DNA from: Actinomycetota bacterium
GTDB lineage: Bacteria > Actinomycetota > Thermoleophilia > Solirubrobacterales > Solirubrobacteraceae
Length of the DNA: 8,064 nt
NCBI GenBank assembly: GCA_009699565.1
Contig: WLNX01000076.1
Location: forward strand, 1 to 8,064
Reading direction: 5' to 3'
Part shown: positions 5,823 to 8,064 of the stretch, piece after piece
Position numbering within the stretch: the stretch's first letter is position 1
Layout of the letters: each line of letters begins with the position of its first letter
Position numbers and translations under genes: made by a program
Notes under the pieces: generated by a model
The model's input: the letters and a program-made list of their open reading frames with translations, nothing else
Told to the model about the DNA's origin: nothing
The model's database searches: none

Positions 5823-6472
5823 CGGCGCGCCACGGCGACGGCGCTGTCGCACTCGGCGACGATTCGCCACCCAGGCAGCGGCTCGGAGCCGCGAAAGAGC
5901 GAATCGACGACGGCAGTCGGGCCCGGGAGGCCGACGCCGCCCTCATGGCCGGACCGCGCGTCATGGAAGACGACGGTGCCCTCCTCCCCGACAAAGCCAT
6001 TCCAGAGTTCCCAATCCTCGCGGCAGCCAGCTTCGCTGTGGTCGCCGTCAATGAAAATTAGGTCAACGACCTCGCTCCAACTTCTCGCCAGCTCCTGGCT
6101 GAACTCGAGGTGCCAGCAGAGCTCCGGGCCAGCTCCGGTGCGCGAGCGCTCGACGGCCCGGCGCGTGGCGGCCGGCACCGCGCGCTGACCGGGACGCAGT
6201 GCGCTGCCGCCCTCAGTGAAGGGATCCACCAGATGGAGAGCGGCGTCCTTCCTCATCGCTCCGCACAGCACAACCGCAGACGACCCCTCGTAGACGCCGA
6301 TCTCAACCACGCTGCGGCTGGCGCGGCTCATCTCCGCCAGCAATGCAGCTTCGGCGTCGCTGTGCATCGCGCGCGGAGGAATCAGGCCTCCCCAGAGCGC
6401 CGCTGCTCGCAGCCTGACGCTGTTGCGCACGAAACCGGGGGCATTGGCTCTGATTGCTTCCGGCAGCGGCAC
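5819..6472 (-). CDS. Class I SAM-dependent methyltransferase (Methyltransf_24 type)
   Basis: The 217-residue protein has a Rossmann-type SAM fold. Motif I is VVEIGVYEGSSA at 55-66, the acidic residue after strand 2 is D83 in LVDPF, the motif DLIFIDGDHS is at 137-146, and FHDAR at 169-173 is typical of the family in which a class I methyltransferase carries a conserved DGDH. Residues 184-190 (GPTAVVD) also fit the family. The N-terminal 35 residues are basic and hydrophobic but not a clear signal. The start is GTG 6472; no ribosome binding site is seen, and only a poor -10-like CACAAT lies 6 nt upstream. The next start-like codons (GTG at residue 14, ATG at 36) would cost N-terminal sequence. 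It lies 41 bp downstream of the monooxygenase gene on the same strand, so co-transcription is plausible. The acceptor substrate cannot be read from the sequence; similar proteins often act on small molecules or glycans. Confidence 0.85.
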   Translation of the reverse strand: MPLPEAIRANAPGFVRNSVRLRAAALWGGLIPPRAMHSDAEAALLAEMSRASRSVVEIGVYEGSSAVVLCGAMRKDAALHLVDPFTEGGSALRPGQRAVPAATRRAVERSRTGAGPELCWHLEFSQELARSWSEVVDLIFIDGDHSEAGCREDWELWNGFVGEEGTVVFHDARSGHEGGVGLPGPTAVVDSLFRGSEPLPGWRIVAECDSAVAVARR

Positions 6473-6513
6473 AGACCGATTGTGGCAGGGCGGCTGGATC
6501 GGCCGGGATCAGG

Positions 6514-7989
6514 TCAGGCGGCGCGAACCGCGGCGCGCTCGAACTCAAGTGCGCCGTCGGCCGTGATCTCGGCGCCAAGGGAGCGCTCGTCGCGAGCCAA
6601 ATCCATGCTCATCTCCCAGCTCGCGCCACCGGCCTGAAGCGGGAAGAGATGGACCGATCGGTTCACGTAGCCGGCGCCGAATTCAAGCATCGGGTTGGTT
6701 CCAACTGAAGGGTCGGGGTGAGAAGGAGTGCACTTCTTGTAGCCGCAGCGGTCCATGTAGGCGATCAGGCGACACACGTAGTCGATGACCAAGCCGACCT
6801 TCAGCGTCAGAGAGACGTTGTAGTTGCCGAGCGCATAGGCAAAGTTGGGAATGTCGCTCAGCATCGCGCCCTTGTAGGCGATCTTGCGGGGCAGGTCGGC
6901 CTCGATCCCGTCAACGCTCAACGAGATGCCACCAAAGGCGAGCAGTTCAAGGCCCGTCGCCGTGACGATGATGTCGGCGTCGAGATGTTCGCCGCTCTCA
7001 AGGTTGATGCCGCTCTCGCTGAAGCTGGCTATCCGATCGGTAACGACCGACGATTCGCCGCGGGAGAGCGACTTGAAGAGGTCGCCGCTCGGAACCGCGC
7101 AGAGGCGCTGATCCCAAGGGTCGTAGCTGGGTGTGAAGTGGCGGTCGATGTCGAAGTCTTCGGGGAGCTGCTGTTTGAGCGACCAGCGCAGGAAGCGCTT
7201 TACGAGCTCGGGGCGCGACTTGCTCAGACGGAAGACGAACTGCTGGCGCCAGATGTTCTTGCGGCGCGTGATCGCAAACGCGGCCTGCTCTGGCAGGAGG
7301 CGGTTGAGCATGTTGGCAACTGCGTCCTTGCGGGGAACGCTGACGATGTAGGTCGGCGAGCGCTGGAGCATCGTGACGTGCGCAGCCTGGCCGGCGAGCG
7401 CCGGCAGCAGCGTGACGGCAGTCGCGCCGCTGCCGATAATGACGACCTTCTTGCCTTCGTAATCGAGATCCTCCGGCCAGGCCTGCGGGTGGACGATCGG
7501 GCCTGAGAAGCGATCGCTGCCCTCGAACTCGGGCAGATAGCCACGGTCGTAACGGAAATAGCCGCTGGCACAGAACAGCCACGAACATGTGAACGAAACC
7601 GGGTCGCCGCCCCCAACAGGGGAAGCATCAACGTGCCACAGCGAATCCTCGCTGCTCCAGTTGGCGCCGGTGACGCGCAGGCCAAAACGGACGCTGCGGT
7701 CGACGCCGTATTCGGCCGCCGTCTCGCAGATGTAGTCGCGGACCTCGTCCCCGTCGACGATCGCGTTCTCGCCGGTCCAGGGCTTGAAGCGATACCCGAG
7801 CGTGTGTAGGTCGGAGTCCGAGCGGACGCCCGGATAGCGGAAGAGGTCCCACGTTCCACCGATCGCATCGCGCGCCTCAAGGATTGCGTAGCTCTTGCCG
7901 GGGAGGTCCTGCTCCAGCCGACAGGCTGCACCGATGCCGGAGAGTCCGGCGCCAACGATGAGAACGTCGAGGTGTTCGGGCTGCGTCAC
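6514..7989 (-). CDS. ethA: EthA-like flavin-containing / Baeyer-Villiger monooxygenase
   Basis: The 491-residue protein matches, throughout its length, my recollection of Mycobacterium tuberculosis EthA (489 residues). The FAD Rossmann motif is GAGLSG at 13-18, followed by GGTWDLFRYPGVRSDSD at 44-60. The Baeyer-Villiger fingerprint FxGxxxHxxxW is exact at 161-171 (F161, G163, H167, W171). The NADPH Rossmann motif is GSGATA at 186-191, with HVTMLQRSPTYIVSVPR after it, and DIIVTATG is at 339-346. PWDQRLCAVPSGDLF at 291-305 is also strongly EthA-like. Such cytosolic or membrane-associated enzymes use NADPH and O2 to insert oxygen next to a ketone or oxidise sulfur; EthA itself activates thioamide prodrugs. 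The natural substrate is unknown. The start is GTG 7989, 7 nt after a TAGAAT -10 element, so the mRNA is probably leaderless. No EthR-type repressor gene is adjacent within the window. The symbol is given by similarity; strict orthology is not shown. Confidence 0.93.
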   Translation of the reverse strand: MTQPEHLDVLIVGAGLSGIGAACRLEQDLPGKSYAILEARDAIGGTWDLFRYPGVRSDSDLHTLGYRFKPWTGENAIVDGDEVRDYICETAAEYGVDRSVRFGLRVTGANWSSEDSLWHVDASPVGGGDPVSFTCSWLFCASGYFRYDRGYLPEFEGSDRFSGPIVHPQAWPEDLDYEGKKVVIIGSGATAVTLLPALAGQAAHVTMLQRSPTYIVSVPRKDAVANMLNRLLPEQAAFAITRRKNIWRQQFVFRLSKSRPELVKRFLRWSLKQQLPEDFDIDRHFTPSYDPWDQRLCAVPSGDLFKSLSRGESSVVTDRIASFSESGINLESGEHLDADIIVTATGLELLAFGGISLSVDGIEADLPRKIAYKGAMLSDIPNFAYALGNYNVSLTLKVGLVIDYVCRLIAYMDRCGYKKCTPSHPDPSVGTNPMLEFGAGYVNRSVHLFPLQAGGASWEMSMDLARDERSLGAEITADGALEFERAAVRAA

Positions 7990-7996
7990 CGGGAGA

Positions 7997-8002
7997 ATTC
8001 TA
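7997..8002 (-). promoter_or_regulatory. -10 element (TAGAAT) for the monooxygenase gene
   Basis: On the minus strand TAGAAT is followed by 7 nt and then GTG 7989, the leaderless geometry. A possible -35, TTGTCG (8018-8023), lies 15 bp upstream, shorter than the usual spacer, and overlaps the base of the hairpin at 8021-8048. Confidence 0.55.
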
Positions 8003-8020
8003 CCGGCGGCCCCGAAACGA

Positions 8021-8048
8021 CAACGGGCCGCCCGAAGGCGACCCGTTG
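8021..8048 (-). terminator. Hairpin with UUCG tetraloop, possible terminator of an off-window minus-strand gene
   Basis: CAACGGG (8021-8027) pairs with CCCGTTG (8042-8048). After one mismatch, CGCC (8029-8032) pairs with GGCG (8037-8040) around a 4-nt loop. On the minus strand the loop reads C-UUCG-G, an exceptionally stable tetraloop. It is followed there by TCGTTT, only a short U-run. It would terminate transcription arriving from beyond 8064, just before the monooxygenase promoter. On the plus strand it is followed by AAAA, so termination in that direction is unlikely. A regulatory stem-loop is the alternative. Confidence 0.5.
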
Positions 8049-8064
8049 AAAAGACTCCGAATGC

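Noticed and set aside
6718..7506. Open plus-strand frame of 262 codons
   Set aside because: It lies wholly antisense to the ethA-like gene, whose FAD, NADPH and BVMO motifs are intact. Long antisense frames are expected in GC-rich DNA.
1..8064. CRISPR arrays, tRNA/rRNA genes, insertion sequences or attachment sites
   Set aside because: I found no regularly spaced direct repeats, cloverleaf candidates, transposase-like frames or long terminal inverted repeats by reading both strands.

Overview
The window is GC-rich chromosomal DNA with tightly packed genes, frequent GTG starts and short intergenic gaps. An EthA-type flavin monooxygenase, a CoxD/CoxE-like MoxR-VWA pair, a secreted D-glucuronyl C5-epimerase-like protein and -10-only leaderless promoters together suggest a high-GC actinobacterium. 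The Thermoleophilia/Solirubrobacterales is my best guess, but it is an inference, because no phylogenetic marker gene is present. I see no tRNA, rRNA, CRISPR array, insertion sequence or prophage gene.

Layout, left to right. (1) Positions 1-783, minus strand: a Ca2+/H+ antiporter (Cax) whose C-terminal part runs off the left edge. (2) Positions 784-907: a divergent promoter region with a small inverted repeat. (3) Positions 908-2233, plus strand: a secreted protein with a D-glucuronyl C5-epimerase C-terminal domain. Its start is best placed at a TTG, downstream of the first ATG. (4) Positions 2268-5822, plus strand: four co-directional genes. These are an EVE (PUA-fold) domain protein, a four-TM membrane protein with a Pro-rich acidic tail (joined to the EVE gene by a GTGA overlap), a MoxR-family AAA+ ATPase, and a CoxE-like VWA protein that overlaps the ATPase gene by 17 bp. 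(5) Positions 5819-6472, minus strand: a class I SAM methyltransferase. Its stop codon shares a CTAG tetranucleotide with the stop of the convergent VWA gene. (6) Positions 6514-7989, minus strand: an EthA-like Baeyer-Villiger/flavin-containing monooxygenase. (7) Positions 7990-8064: the monooxygenase promoter and a hairpin with a UUCG tetraloop on the minus strand.

How the genes may work together: the AAA+ ATPase and VWA protein almost certainly form a MoxR-VWA chaperone pair that remodels or activates a partner protein. The EVE and membrane proteins just upstream are candidate partners, but a functional link is inferred only from gene order. The monooxygenase and methyltransferase are co-directional with a 41-bp gap and may be co-transcribed. 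Several genes have a TANNNT -10 element 6-9 nt before the start codon and no Shine-Dalgarno sequence, which points to leaderless or near-leaderless transcripts.
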